NCBI GenBank assembly: GCA_963922205.1
Contig: CAWUHX010000172.1
Location: 609,351-673,350 of the forward strand
DNA: 64,000 nt
Reading direction: 5' to 3'
From: Romanomermis culicivorax
Taxonomy: Eukaryota; Nematoda; Enoplea; Mermithida; Mermithidae
Shown: piece by piece, positions 23,668-36,607 of the stretch
Numbering within the stretch: position 1 is the first letter of the stretch
Layout of the letters: every line of letters begins with the position of its first letter
Notes under the pieces: generated by a model
Told to the model about the DNA's origin: nothing
The model's database searches: none
The model's input: only the letters and a program-made list of their open reading frames with translations
Made by a program: the position numbers and the translations under genes

Positions 23668-23999
23668 TATACTCCATTTATTTTGAAATGATTGATGCAG
23701 TGATCCCATGAAATTAAGTTCAACGCGAAAAAAGTAGTAAAGTTTATTACTGTAATGGATGAAAGAAATTTCTCATCCATGAGCGGTAAGTAGAACAACT
23801 GAAAATTTCCTTCATTAATTTCATTAACTGTAAGTAACATTCAGGCGCCAAACACAGTCCTATCCAAATCAAAGGTGGACAATCATAATTTAGCGTTTTT
23901 GTACAGTATAAGGCTTTCCTCTCCGTGAAAATTGGAAATGAAATTGATCCAATTTTTGGTTATCGCTGCATCGATCATTTCAAAATAAATGGAGTATAG
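23668..23999. repeat. MITE family A, copy 2
   Basis: Clean inverted ends: tatactccatttattttgaa at left and ttcaaaataaatggagtata at right, matching over about 34 bp. About 330 bp, non-coding. Confidence 0.85.
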
Positions 24000-24928
24000 C
24001 AAACTTCGGTTTTTAATGAAAAGCTGTATGCAATTGTTGAATTCTTTCCTCAGAAAATCCTGAAAGGAAAGATCACAATAACTAATGCTTAGCTTTCTCG
24101 AAATTTAACACATAATCGTACAGTCTCTAGTTCATAAGTGTAGAATATATTTCGAATCATCATATGAATTTGAAGCTTTACCTGATCAGCATAGAATTGC
24201 CGGAAAAAATGGATTGTTTGTAAAAGCATTAGAAAGGGGTTCAACTGCAATTTTTTCGATAAATTGAAGACACAAATTTAACCTTATTTTAATAACCATC
24301 TGGTCGAAACCACGTTTGACCGATTGGCTGATTTTATGGCAATTAAAACGGCGAATATTACATGAGTCAAGATGCAAAGTGCTTTCTGATATCAGAGGAA
24401 TGCAGGATGTTAGATAACTCTAACTTTTTCCAGTTCCATTTGTTGGTTTCCAAAAACTGAGTGTATGGGAGTGTCTCCATCAAGATAACAGAGTTTCATT
24501 ATACCCCAACCTGCAATCTAAAATAACAGTTTATAAGTGGTCCCGACAAATACATCTTATGCATTTAAAAGTAAACCGTAGCATTTTCGTGAACAGAAAT
24601 AACATATCACTTTCCGGGAGCAAGTGTCGAAATGGGACTTGGTGTTAATTGATAAAGAGAATGAGAGGACCTAATCAGCTACTCGCTAAATCACCTAATC
24701 AGCTCGAAGTCTTAGGTAGAAATAGTGTGCAACAGTTCGGTCAATCCCAATCTCAACAAATGATCAGCTGCTTTCATTCAAATGAACTGCAGATGATCTG
24801 ATAACTCTCTGAGCTCAGATAACTTCCAATCAACGGGTAATACCGAGATGTCAGGCAGAGAATTGAGTTGTAAATGTAGACTTGCACACAGGGTGATACT
24901 CCAGAAATCCAGGTCCTAACCTACATTC
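24000..24928. other. No gene seen
   Basis: AT-rich spacer. A minus-strand frame at 24186-24377 has no recognisable features. Confidence 0.4.
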
Positions 24929-24932
24929 CCTC

Positions 24933-25847
24933 TGTAACGACCAGATTTTGTGTGAAGCACTTTACTTTAACCAATGGGCGTTACGGCAACAAAACGGGTG
25001 CGGGGGAGACGACGATTCAACAATACGGGGCGATACGATACTACTCAACAGCTGCTTTGAGACGTCGACAACAATACGAAAATGCAGTCTCGATTTACAA
25101 CAACAAACGGGCCTCGGTTTAAATGCTTTCGTAAAAATGGCTGCTTGCAAATATAAAAACGGGGGCGAGCACGGTTTAAAAATGACGAATTCAATAATCC
25201 AAAAAACCTAACCAATAATAATAAAATCACGCTTTGCTTCTCCTTTTATACAACGTTTTTGGCCACTCCCTGGGCGTCGCGGGAGGTCGTGCTTCTGTCC
25301 ATCTTCTTCCGCCAATCGTCGCTTCCTACTTCGCTTTCCATGCTTACTTAGTCACGCCTTTCTAATGCTTTCCTGGTACTGTATGCTTTTCGTGCTTCGC
25401 TTGCTTTCTACGGTGGGCTTAGCCACACCTCTGTGCTTCTGTGCATGCTTCCTGTATCGGTTTCTCTGTATACACACGTTTTGGTGGGGCCGTCGCTACC
25501 GTTACACTTGAGACTACTGTCTGGCGGGGCTTTTACGTATTTTACTGTGTGCAGGTGTTGTTTACGATTTTTACGGGGGATTATGGTAGCCGTGGAATGT
25601 GTAGTTTAGTGTAGGTTCTAGGGGACCAGCTGCCGTTTGTGCAAATTAATTGGGGCATCTTAATTGGGCTACCGGGGTGTGAACGGATCAAAATAAAGTA
25701 CTTCACGTAATTTTATAGGAATGTTTGGGTGTGAATCCCAGACACCCTTGAGACGATAAAATACGAAAATGAATAATATTTAATAAATGTTTATCACATA
25801 CAGTATGCTATATATATTTACAGTACAGCTTTAGCAGGTACGTTACA
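24933..25847. repeat. Probable solo LTR
   Basis: A GC-richer block starting TGTAACG and ending CGTTACA, flanked by a 4-bp direct repeat cctc (24929-24932, 25848-25851). A TATA-like tttatacaa lies at 25236 and aataaa at about 25780. No coding frame survives. The TG...CA ends and short target duplication suggest an LTR left after recombination between two LTRs. An alternative shorter end at 25506 (also CGTTACA) lacks a flank match. Confidence 0.55.
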
Positions 25848-25851
25848 CCTC

Positions 25852-28388
25852 CGCTGCGAATAATAAGGTAAATGTCCAGGTGGGGGACTTTGTATTTGGG
25901 CTAATCGCCTCCACAAATGTAAAATCAATATAATATAAGGTAGGGCCGGTCTGGCATCCGATTTTCTCCTCAATAAAAATAAACAATAAGAATGACCCAA
26001 AAACATAGATGCATGGGCCTTTTATGTGCATCGTCTATGCAAATTGGCGTCGACCCAATTGGCGTCGACTTTGGCTAATTTTCACAACCTTGAGATAGAC
26101 TATGTCCATCCCTGACACAAGCTATCATAGAAAAAAGTTTTAAAAACGAATAGAAGAAGACATTCAAATACTTCATGACTTTTTAATTTTGAAGATACTT
26201 AAATGTGAACGGTTTATATGCTCAAGCTGTGGAAAATTATTGCACTTTACGGGTTGTTTCTGATTTTGTCATTCAGTTAGTTGTTAGAGTCGGAATTTAT
26301 GATCGTCTATTTGTTGAAAGCGGTCGCAGTTTAATATTGCTTTAGGTCCAAGCGTAGCATAGAATTGACACATTCGAAAATTTTTTTGGAGTGTGAGTGC
26401 AATAATTCAGAAACAAAAACAAGCACTGAAAGTACAATGCCTACTTCAGTTTTTTGTCAAGCATTGTTCAGTTGACCTTTGGGACACTTCCTCAAATATT
26501 TGCCGTATTTTCGATCTCTATTTCAACAAGTGCTTTATTATACCATAGCGTTATTCCAAAATTCCACTTTTTGCTTTTCCATTATTGTTAATCTCCCGAC
26601 TGTACAGCTGTACGGAAGTTAATCCCATTTCATTCCTTATTGCTATAAGAAAGTCAACTACGTCGAAGTATTCCCTCGAGTGCCATGATCAATTTTTCCA
26701 TTATTTTTTCTACTAAATGGTTCCAAAAATAGTGGAAAAACTGAGATTCGTCTCTTTCTAAACTGATATATTTTTCACGAAAAGTTTCATCTTTTGGTTT
26801 CGGATATAAAATTTTCACGGCGATGTGGCCATCCTTTCAGAAGGAGACTCTAACTGAAAGAAAAATTGTCAAGCTACTTTTTCTAGCTCATATGAATTAT
26901 ACAATTTAGCACTTTTTGTCGCCTCTTTTAATGACCTTCGCTATTTACTTTACTCGGCCAATCTGAAATTTTACGAGAATCTTCAATTCACTTCTACGTA
27001 TTTGGCACAGAGTTTTACCCAAAAGTTTTACTCTTTTTTAATGCTTTTAGTATGCTTTTAAAATTCACTATTGCCGAAATGACAAGTTGATGTTTGGTCT
27101 TTTCTTTATTTTCAAATATACTTTCGTTTTGGACATGACTCGGCGTATTTGAATTTCCGACATAGACTCGAAAGATTCTAAACAGTTCTATTGGTTCTCG
27201 GATGCTCTTTCAGTGATGTACAATATGAAAGAACACCTCAACGTCTTACAGGTAAATGTTAAACAAGTATATTTTCTGTGTTGCTCGAGTTCAAGATAGA
27301 AACAAGTTAAACGAAAATTGCATGCTCTTGCAGAACTCCCGATAATTTGTTGTTTTAGTGTTAAAGCAATATTTTTTATTGTACATGATAAGCTCGGTAT
27401 TATTCATTTCCAAATTGATATACTTTCGAAGCTCATAGTTTCGTTAATTCGACCATGTTTTATGCACAAGAGTATTCAAACGCACTCTATCCAAAGTAGG
27501 TATACAAAAGTAATGCGGACTAAATAAATTTTCGAGACTTTATAAATTTTTTATGCTTGGATGAAAAAAGTCCTACAGCACATTTAGTCGCGGCAGGTTC
27601 CTCCTAATACTGCTGTGTGTTTCGTGCTGTCTGAGCTGCATTTGGCTCAGATTAACTTCATACTAAAATAGAATATCGTACGTGTTCGGGAAAATAAAAT
27701 ACAAATTTAGCTGAAGAAAGTGATCAACAAGGACAAATGATTAGCGGACTTCATTGCTGAGAACTGCGACGGTATGTAATTACTTGCATTCCCTTGTTCT
27801 TTTGGTTGACTATCACATCATTACATAGAATAGGCTGTTCGATTCCTGACTGCAACAGTCGACCTGAGAAGATATCCACTTACGTTATAGCTTTATTATT
27901 TGCACGAGCATCCTTCTGCGTCTCTCGGCTCATTTGAAAAAATGGAAAACTCGAAAGTCACCATGTATACGGACATTGTGTTATATACTCAAATCCAATA
28001 TTGAGAACCTCAACCCTCTGCATTTGTGCAAACAGATGCGCTGTCAACTGCACCAATCGAATCAAGTTGATAGTTCTATAACTGTGGTTGTAATGGTGTT
28101 TGCGGGACTTGGCTGCATGATAAACAGCCGATCTACCGTTTTCCTTTTGGAATAGCTATTTTTTTAATCTAAAATTTACTTTTGTGGGGTTATAACTTGT
28201 ATTATAAAACAGCATGAAAGTAAGCACAATGTGATGTAATTTGAAATTGGCAGTAATACTGAACTGAAACTTATAACATCAAGAAAAGTCAAAAGCTCAT
28301 GCTCGTCAATTTCTGTGAGCCATTCTGGCCACAGAAAAACACTAAATCGTTGAAGGGGACTAACATGAAAAGTTTCGAGATTTGTTGC
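25852..28388. other. Intergenic, no gene seen
   Basis: About 2.5 kb of AT-rich DNA. Contains a short direct repeat aattggcgtcgac at 26041-26070. Open stretches are short and lack splice or domain support. Confidence 0.4.
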
Positions 28389-28642
28389 CAGGGTCCAGTT
28401 TCACTAAAAGGACTTGAGGTACAGCTGAGCTAAAGCTTTAGCTGCAGCTCGTCTCTATATGTTATGCCATTGTCGCAGCTCAGCTGCAGCTTACTTCCAA
28501 CACTCCAACATTAACGAGCAAGTTCTGTAGCTTAAGCTGTATCTTAACGGCAACTTTATAACATCCAGATTTAAGTAACAACATAAGGTGCAAACATGGC
28601 TTCTTTGATCAGCTGTAGCTTCTTTTTTATGAAACCAGGCCA
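28389..28642. repeat. MITE family C, copy 1
   Basis: Ends related to gtccagtttcactaaaag and inverse cttttttatgaaaccaggcc. Interior carries agctgcagct-type palindromes and cttaacggcaa, also seen at 29939 and 55263. Confidence 0.6.
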
Positions 28643-29659
28643 TGTTCAGCTACAGTTTGTGAACCGGTTGTGAGAAGTAAGTCTAGCTCGCCGAGGAATG
28701 TCGTCAAATTTGTGCACATTACGTTCACTTTGAAAAATTTTTGCTTTTCCCAATTGACTTTCGCAGAATTATGATAACGTCTCAACATTTTTTGGCTCAT
28801 TCCCGACCATTGAGAAGAAGTAATCGTTCGACAAACTTCTTTTTTTAGCTTTTAAACTACTTATTTTTTGCTGTTTTTCTTATTCGTCATTCGACGCATT
28901 GTTTATTGCCCTAGTTTCTTTACGCTCGTATTTTTTTCTTTTCCTTCAAACTACTTCTAAACTGCCTCAGATGACTATTGCCTCGCTGAAACTTTTGTCT
29001 ACTTTCATTTCATTCTAAAAATATTTCTTTTCCTCCTCCTGGGCACTAGAACATTGCGAAACAAAAGGGGAAATTTGTGAATATTTTTGTTCCCTCTTTT
29101 TCACACGTCCAAAAAAAACTTTCGAGTCGCACTTTCTCTTCTAAACACATTCTATCTTTTTTTCGATGTCCAGTTACGTATATGACTGCTCGAAAAGCTT
29201 TTCTCCATCGTTGAGAAAACTGCAAAATTATCATCTAGTACTCTAACATCATTTCGTAGAATTTGTTCCATGCGTTAACATAGTACTTTGCATAACAAGT
29301 CTAAAGAATAGTCATCATTCTCGAACAGTACATTACCGAATTCGTGAAATTCATCGTCATGATACCGGTCGAAAAACGTAGGAGCACCATTTTGTGCAAG
29401 GGCAAAGATTTAGCAGATGCATTGGTAAGATTCTGATGTGAAACTTGATGTCCCTCATTTAATATATACGTTGCTCTTACTACCTTACTTAATATTGAAC
29501 TCAATAGTCTAGATGCAATGCATACTTCAATTTTTAGTTTTAATTTGCATTTGAAAACTTCTGAAAATTTGACGTTTGTCTCGAAATTCCTATTAATTGA
29601 AAACTATTCTAAAGTAATTATATATAAAGAACTGACTAACAGATTAATGAGGTGTGGAG
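28643..29659. other. Intergenic, no gene seen
   Basis: AT-rich, pyrimidine-rich on the plus strand between 28850 and 29050. Nothing coding recognised. Confidence 0.35.
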
Positions 29660-29825
29660 CAGGGTTTTTTACGCACAGTGCTGATTTTTTTTGGGGTAGT
29701 GCGGAAAATTTTTGGAGAGTTTTCCGCACCGAACGGGATGTTTTTAATGGTTTTTAATGGTGGTGCGGAAATGTTTCCGATCGATTTCCGCTAGGTGCGG
29801 AAGGGCCGGTGAGGAAAAAACCCTG
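29660..29825. repeat. Short 166-bp hAT-like MITE
   Basis: Starts CAGGGTTTTTTACGCAC and ends GGTGAGGAAAAAACCCTG; interior palindromic around tgcggaaa. The 8-bp flanks gtgtggag and atgttgag agree at six positions, as expected of an older hAT insertion. Confidence 0.65.
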
Positions 29826-29938
29826 ATGTTGAGACGAAAAAGTAAGTTTACTGTAGGAAGCGTAGCTCAAATTATACAATAGCCTGCCTGAAATTTCACC
29901 GATGATAACTAATCGTTGGGAGTCTGATTAGCAAAATA

Positions 29939-30078
29939 GGCTCGGTTTCATCAGAGACAGCTGAGCTGCAACATAAGCTGTTGCTTAATATGCCGTTGCC
30001 GTTAAAGTATGGCTCAGCTGAACTCAAACTCGCAAAATATATCGAGAAAGTTAAGTTGCAGCTGAGCTTTGGCCTAAC
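29939..30078. repeat. MITE family C, partial copy 2
   Basis: Contains ctcggtttcatcagag, acagctgagctgc and gccgttgccgttaaag blocks of family C; ends eroded. Confidence 0.45.
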
Positions 30079-30110
30079 CATTTATGTTATAACATTGCCG
30101 ATCGAACAAA

Positions 30111-31085
30111 AACCTCTGAACCTCAGATAAACCAATAGAAAGGTTAAGAAGAGAATTTCGCTTGCACTGACGACCTTTAGAAATGTTATTTTATCAGAGG
30201 TTCAGAGATAAATTTATACTGGTTCAGAAGTCCAGAGAACATTTTCCAGTGGTTCAGAAGTCCTTTCTAGCGGCTCAGAGTATCAGATGCGGTTCTACTA
30301 TGTGGTTGTCTCCATAGGTATCTAAAACATCAGTAGATTTCTGCATCGATAGCTCTTGAGCCGAAACACATTACTAAAATTTGTTATTCTATTTGAAAGC
30401 CTGTGAGGTCTTCAATGTCGCGTCAATTGTGATTGATAAAAACAAATATGCCTATTCTGTAAGTTTAAACCTTCATGTGGAAGTGTGGTTCATGTAATCA
30501 ATTATAAAACACAGCAAAATAAAAGAGAAAATTATTGCAGCAAGTCTATGTTCTTTTTAAAAATATGTAGATTATTAAGGAATCATATAACACAGTATTT
30601 CAGCAATCACCTGGTAATTTGTTCATGTCATATAAGACTAACTCACAGTGGGGTATTATGCCTTGTTGGATTCTAAAAATTTATTTATCGAAGGCAGGGG
30701 CAAATGAAAGCTGTCACTGGATGCCAGAGAGAAAAATTGAACAACGATGCTTTTCTGCGGTTACTGTATTTAACCGCCTGGAAGATTTGACTCACTCGGT
30801 AAGGTGGTCAGACTTTTGTGATTTAAACTGAGAAAATTTGGTACCTATGAATAGATCTCGTCGAGATCTATGTGAAAGTAAAACGTGGTAGCGAATCAAA
30901 ATTTGAACCAAATTCAGCCCGGACATTGATCGGCGGAAAAATTTGAACACCAAAAATTCGTGTACAATACGCCTCTGAGCAATTTAATCTCTGAACTGCT
31001 AGATTTTAGCGCAACCGAAAATTTGCTGAAAATGTCTTTCTAGAGGTCCTCTGAGCTTCTGGAAAAGCTTAGAGGTTCAGAGGTA
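30111..31085. repeat. Possible TIR element with gaggttcagagg ends
   Basis: Left end has aacctctgaacctcag and the right end has the inverse ttagaggttcagaggt; further gttcagaag copies lie between. No flanking duplication or transposase found, so this is tentative. Confidence 0.4.
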
Positions 31086-34000
31086 TTTACTCCAACCGGC
31101 CCTGGACTTTCTAAACGTTGTTCAATAATTTAGATGCTCCAATGAAGCTTATCATATTATAGTCCTGAAAACTGATAGCTTATTTAATTATGCTCGTGGA
31201 TGCTAAATACTTTCTTGAAAATAGTTCTTTAAGTTTCTGATTTATGTAAGTTTCCTCCATTTTTTGCATGTTTGTCTACTTCAATTCTATAAAAAATGTT
31301 CATTCATTTTGAAATCGCAAACACAGTGCGAGTAAATTTGACAGTCACAGACTTATTGACGATCGAAAAGCCGTTTGAAAAAAATTGTTTTGATTGGATT
31401 TTCAATGATGGATAAATTTTTTTCAAATACTGTCAATCAGTGTCCCGTTATTTTGAATGGAACTTTCGTTACGTCTTCGCCGCATCTGCCATGAAAATGA
31501 ACGTTGAAGCACAAAATTTTTCTAATATTTTGCTTTCTACTATTTTTATCACATTTCTTTGTAGATATCTCAAGTTCATCATTCACTCATTTATCTCTTT
31601 TGATGTCGACTACTTCCTTTTTCTGTTGCCAAGTTAGTCCCAGTATATTACCCAATGCATTCCCGCAGTATTGCAAGGTGGTCAGTTAATCGTCAAACAG
31701 GGGAGTTGTAAAAAAATAGATATGGTGCTTCCACGATTTTTGAACGGTTCATGAAAACGACCACTGGGTATCTTTTCAGCATGTTGCTGTAAGAAAAGTA
31801 TACAATCACTAGTGGAATGATTTTCACGGTCGTGACGCTGACATCACTGATCGTTTTCATTTCAAAAGGGTCATGTCGGGCCAGAAACTTGACGACCGAA
31901 CAAAATTAGAGCCCATCGAATCCACACTTGAACAATACCATATCAGATTCAATCTCGTTATCACACCGAGTTTACGTTTTCACTCGTCATTGAATTCACA
32001 CGAACAGATGTCCTTCGTGGCTCTTTGCAATCTACTGACACTACGTCGCAGGATCTTTTTATAATTGTTATAAATGACGCTTAATTAAATTTGTAAGAAA
32101 TAACAAGCTATACGAGAATATCGAATATGAAAATCTCGTTGGTCTTCTCCTCGGGCTTACGAAAATATTATCATTAGAAGCGAATTCATTTTGGGTTGTA
32201 CATATGTACTATGTTCCCTGGCAGCATTACGTTATGCAAAATCCAGTGACTCATTTCGCCCTCATAAGCACAATTTAATTGGCAGGCTAATTAGCACTCT
32301 TCTAGTACGAAAATAAAATACTAATTTCAGTTTGGCGCCTAGACGGTTCTATATTGCATGATTAACATAGAAAATATGCAAATAGAGAGAGATTTGGATC
32401 CACACGCGTAACAAACTGCAAGCGTTCTTTTCCTTCTTCTCATGTATTCTGATCAAAATGTGTTTACGCGACTATAAAAACCCATTTTGCATGAAAAATG
32501 TCCTGGAAAGTAGGTTTCGTTTCCATAAAGAATGCTGCTTGTGTATTGAGCTGGTGTGATAATCTGCCTCGGAGGACCTGTTTACTATCCAGAGATAAGT
32601 CATTTTCCTACTCGTCGCTCGTCATTTGAGAGGTTTTCAGTCAGAAATCTGGGCCTGATAATAATACGACTGATTGGCGTTGTTATTTCTTGTGTCATAT
32701 ATGTACTTTGATATAAGTTCTCGTGATAAATTAAGTACTTCACCACCTGGATGAAATTTAATATCAAAGCAGATAAGTAGATAATCACGGGAAACGAAAG
32801 AAAGTAAAGAGGGAACTCTTGACCTATTTTTCTTAGAATGTTTAACGTTTATGCAATTTTTTGCTAACCACACATCACAGGGCCGGAAAATTTCGGGCTT
32901 AGTATGACGATCACATATAGGCGTAGTCAGTTTCAACCACATTCAAGAAATGTTGACCTCGCCCAGGAAGGTTTGACTCACCCTGATTTATTGTTGTGGA
33001 AATCTTTCTGAAAATTGAGAGGCTTTTCCTAAATCTTTTTCGTGAAATTTAAACTCATGGCCGTTAGGGAATGGGAGACAGTACAAAGAATTCCTTTCAC
33101 TGATCCCATTATATTATGAGAGAACGATTTCCATTATATTTTTACATTCATTGCTCCTTCTGTTCTGTGTCACCTCAATCTGTTCTATCCATATGTCCTG
33201 TTTGCACTGAACTTTGCACAATCTGCTTAACAAAGTGAAAGTATGTCTACGCCCAGTTTCAGGATCCGTCAGATATTCCGATCTATGGGAATTTTCATTC
33301 GATATAAGGATTCGACAAAATAAAAATGTTGCTCATAATGAAGACCCAAATCTGTTGTAATCCTAAAACCCAACTAAGATTCCAAATTGTAAGCCTAAAA
33401 CCCGGGTTTTCATAAAATATCTTGACGATTGACGTTTTTCCTGTGGAAATTATTGCAGAATCTACGAGAATAAAGTGGGCACTGAAAACGTGGTTAACGA
33501 AAAACAGATTATAGTTGCCAAGATTTGGTTTATAGTTAATTTTTTTCGAATTAGCCTCAGGACGTAATTTTAAAAAATCCCATCTTGGTCATTCCGGAGG
33601 ATCATTCGTATATCAAAAATCATTCATAGATCTTTTTGGAAGAGGAAATTTTTATGTTTTCTGCAAAAAAATCTTCGCCGTAGTCAACGTGCTTCTCCAC
33701 TACTCAAAACGTCACCATCCATGTCCGCCTTTCAGAAAGGGCGGATTGTGGATGACGGAATCCGCACCTATCTAAAAAAATGCGTATTTCGTGTCCACCA
33801 TCCATCCCCGCCTTTCAGATCAATCCGACTTCTGCAAGTTGAATCTACAGACAAACCTGTTGGCAGATAATGTCCATGCATCGTAAGCCGACTTGCGACA
33901 TTAAATCTTTTTCGATTTCTTATACTGATTGCTTAAGAAAAAAAAGTGGCCGCGTATGCAGATTGTTTATTGCGTGAGTATTCCTCTTCTTCTGGAGGCT

Positions 34001-36559
34001 CGTTTGAACACTGAATTAGACTAAAATATAGTATTACTTCCTGATGTGAATTCTCATATAACGTTTTGTGTTCTCTGACAGTCTATGCTTCTAATATCTG
34101 TGGTAAGGCATCGAAAAGATTGTCGGGAATAACTTCGGCATCGCATAGAAACATCTAAAAAATTTTATTTCCCATAGCTTACCATTTTTGGAAATTTCTA
34201 CAACAATTTACTAATCGAAACCCTCTCAAAAAAGTGCAACACAGCCATATTTCACACACACACACACACACACACCGGGAAATTGTTGATCGTATTTACC
34301 ACCGCCAAAATTTTTTTACCATCTCGAAGAAATTAATCCCCCTACAGTAAACGTCAATCACAATGAATTTTCACAACCCTCTCGCGCTCTCTCTTGACGT
34401 ATTCTATTTTAGTTTACTGTACTTTATGGTCACTACGCTGCAACGACAAACAGTTTTTCGTGTGACTAACCAGGAAAATATCATGGCTTCCCAGGTTGTA
34501 TATCATCGTCACGGTGAAATGCCAGTTTTTGGGCTGCCCATTTTTGTACCATTGTGTACGTCAAAATCTTGTACAACAAAATGCATGTGCGGTGCATGCG
34601 GAAAGAAATGGGTTCTAATTTTGTATGCGTATACATTTATGCATTGAATTTCGACAAATAACCGGTTGTCAGAAGATTTTTGATACTTCTCTCTATTTGC
34701 TACATATTATTAATAATGGGAAACAGCGGTAACAAACGTGTTACAAAACGTATTCAGCCGATGATTTGCATGATATTCGTTTAAATTTGCGGAATTCAGT
34801 TATTGAATGACTTCGAATAACAAGAAAATTCGTCAAGACCAATTTCATTCCATATTCTCCAAATTACGTTTCTCCAAATTGTCAAAAAATACCAATACTA
34901 CAACTAATAAAGAAACAAATGATGTAGAATCTACAATAAAGGTATGAAACTACTATTCATTTCAACTCATTTTGTTTACTTTTGACCTATTTGTTTTTGT
35001 ATCGTATTTTTTTCGCTTTTGTACCATCTCGTGCACACATAATGAAGGTAAATATTGTCCAGAAAACGACGGATTAATTAGTTTTGATGGCTTATTTTCC
35101 AAGAACTGGAAAATTTTCTGTCGTTTTTTAAAGCAACACGATAGTTTTTCAGGGTGAAGGTTCAAACGTGTCGACTAGATTTGCTCTAAACTCTTGATAC
35201 CCCAATTATGGATGTTACTTTTTTGGTCTGAAGCTTTTTGAATAATGATTACAAACTTGTCGATTCATTTTTCAACAAACCTAACATTTTTTAGTTTTTA
35301 TCTTGGTTCTAACGCGTTTGGTCATTTGTAGTAGTTAGAGAAACGTTCATTCTGTTACCGAAATCCGGGATGGTCTTGTGCTCATGAACATTTTGCAACG
35401 GTGACTTATCAAACGGAGTTGGTTTGATTCACAAAAGTGAAATGACATTAGTGTTCAAAACTTGTTGGTCGATTTAGATATCAACGGCTCCTTAAGCTAG
35501 ATTAAGATCTATTAGATTAAGGTCTAAAGGCTAAGCTAGACAATCGATGATCTCTATTTTGAGTCGTTCTGTAATAAGATGTATTTCTTTTTTAAACAAA
35601 CGCTGTAACAAAAGGAAATTCAACAGTTTTGACGATTTTTGAGATTAGAATAATATACACAAAAGAGTGAAATGCTGCTAAGTTATCAAAGTCAATGATT
35701 ACAAAATTCACCACTCTATTCCATAATGGTTTCCTACTCTTTCATTTGATTCAGTGAAAAGTTCTCTGTTTATCATTTATGCACGTATTTTCGATCTATA
35801 TAAGCTCGCTGCAACTCACACTTTTTGACGTCAGCTTGGAGCTATTTCTACCCTGACTCAACAAATTGGAATCGTTGATGAAATGAAATGATAAGTTCAA
35901 TTTAATGTGCAATGATCTAATTCATAAAATTTTTATTTCATCTAGCTGCTTCGTATCATGAAATTCGTTCCTATCTTTCGAAAAACTATCATTGTTTCAT
36001 AAAAGTTCACGTGTGCCGTCGTAATTTTTTCTCGCCTCCCCAAAAGAGAGTCGTAATTTCTACAACTCGGCGCATTCTATAACATTCTCTGAGTATTGAA
36101 TGTCCTGAAAATGATATCTAGCTGCTCTTAATCATCTTTCAAATTATTTTCTCCATATTGTACGTGTTACATTATATTCAACAGTTGTTCATTGGGTATA
36201 TTTCTTTTTGCACATCTTATGCTGTTCTATATATTGTTGTTCATCCACTTTGGCGTAAAATTCTAGCAGCTCTTATCGCTCACTCTCCTGGAAAATGATG
36301 ACAAACTTCATCTTTGGGTGGATTTTATGCTTTTCGTCGGCTTTTCAAATAAATTTTCAAGCGCGGACAACCGATCCTTTGGAACTATGGAATGTTGTTG
36401 TTAGAAAAACTCAGCGTTACTTTCCGCACAAAATTTGTGCAAGCTTTTTGTATACCGCATTGTTAGCTTAGTCCGTTTATATCAAGGAAAGTCAAGCAAG
36501 TTAGATTCTCTAATCTGGTTCGAGAGAATTTCCTCAAATTTGCATTATTTCCTTGCAAA
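31086..36559. other. Intergenic region upstream of unc-53 homologue
   Basis: About 5.5 kb, AT-rich. Includes a (CA)12 microsatellite at 34253-34275 and a stray family B-type end at about 33500. A 94-codon open frame at 34363-34647 was not accepted as a gene. The promoter and any upstream or trans-spliced leader exon of the downstream gene probably lie in its last 1-2 kb but cannot be placed. Confidence 0.4.
34253..34275. repeat. CA microsatellite
   Basis: About twelve CA units. Confidence 0.95.
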
Positions 36560-36607
36560 ATGGCTGGTGTCGACTTTTGTCCCAAAACATTGACCAATAA
36601 AAGGAAG
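36560..36607 (+). CDS. unc-53: unc-53 homologue exon 1
   Basis: Start ATG then MAGVDFCPKTLTNKRK, donor AAG|gtatac, phase 0. It is the first Met in a frame open from about 36470. The CH domain begins at the next exon, as in UNC-53 where only a short leader precedes it. An upstream non-coding or alternative first exon is possible. Confidence 0.7.

Noticed and set aside
24933-25506. Shorter LTR ending at the first CGTTACA
   Set aside because: No flanking duplication there, whereas the end at 25847 is followed by cctc as on the left.
34363-34647. 94-codon open frame with CTSKSCTTKCMCGACGKKW
   Set aside because: No domain, no clear signal peptide, no splice context, and an AT-rich codon pattern like the surrounding non-coding DNA.
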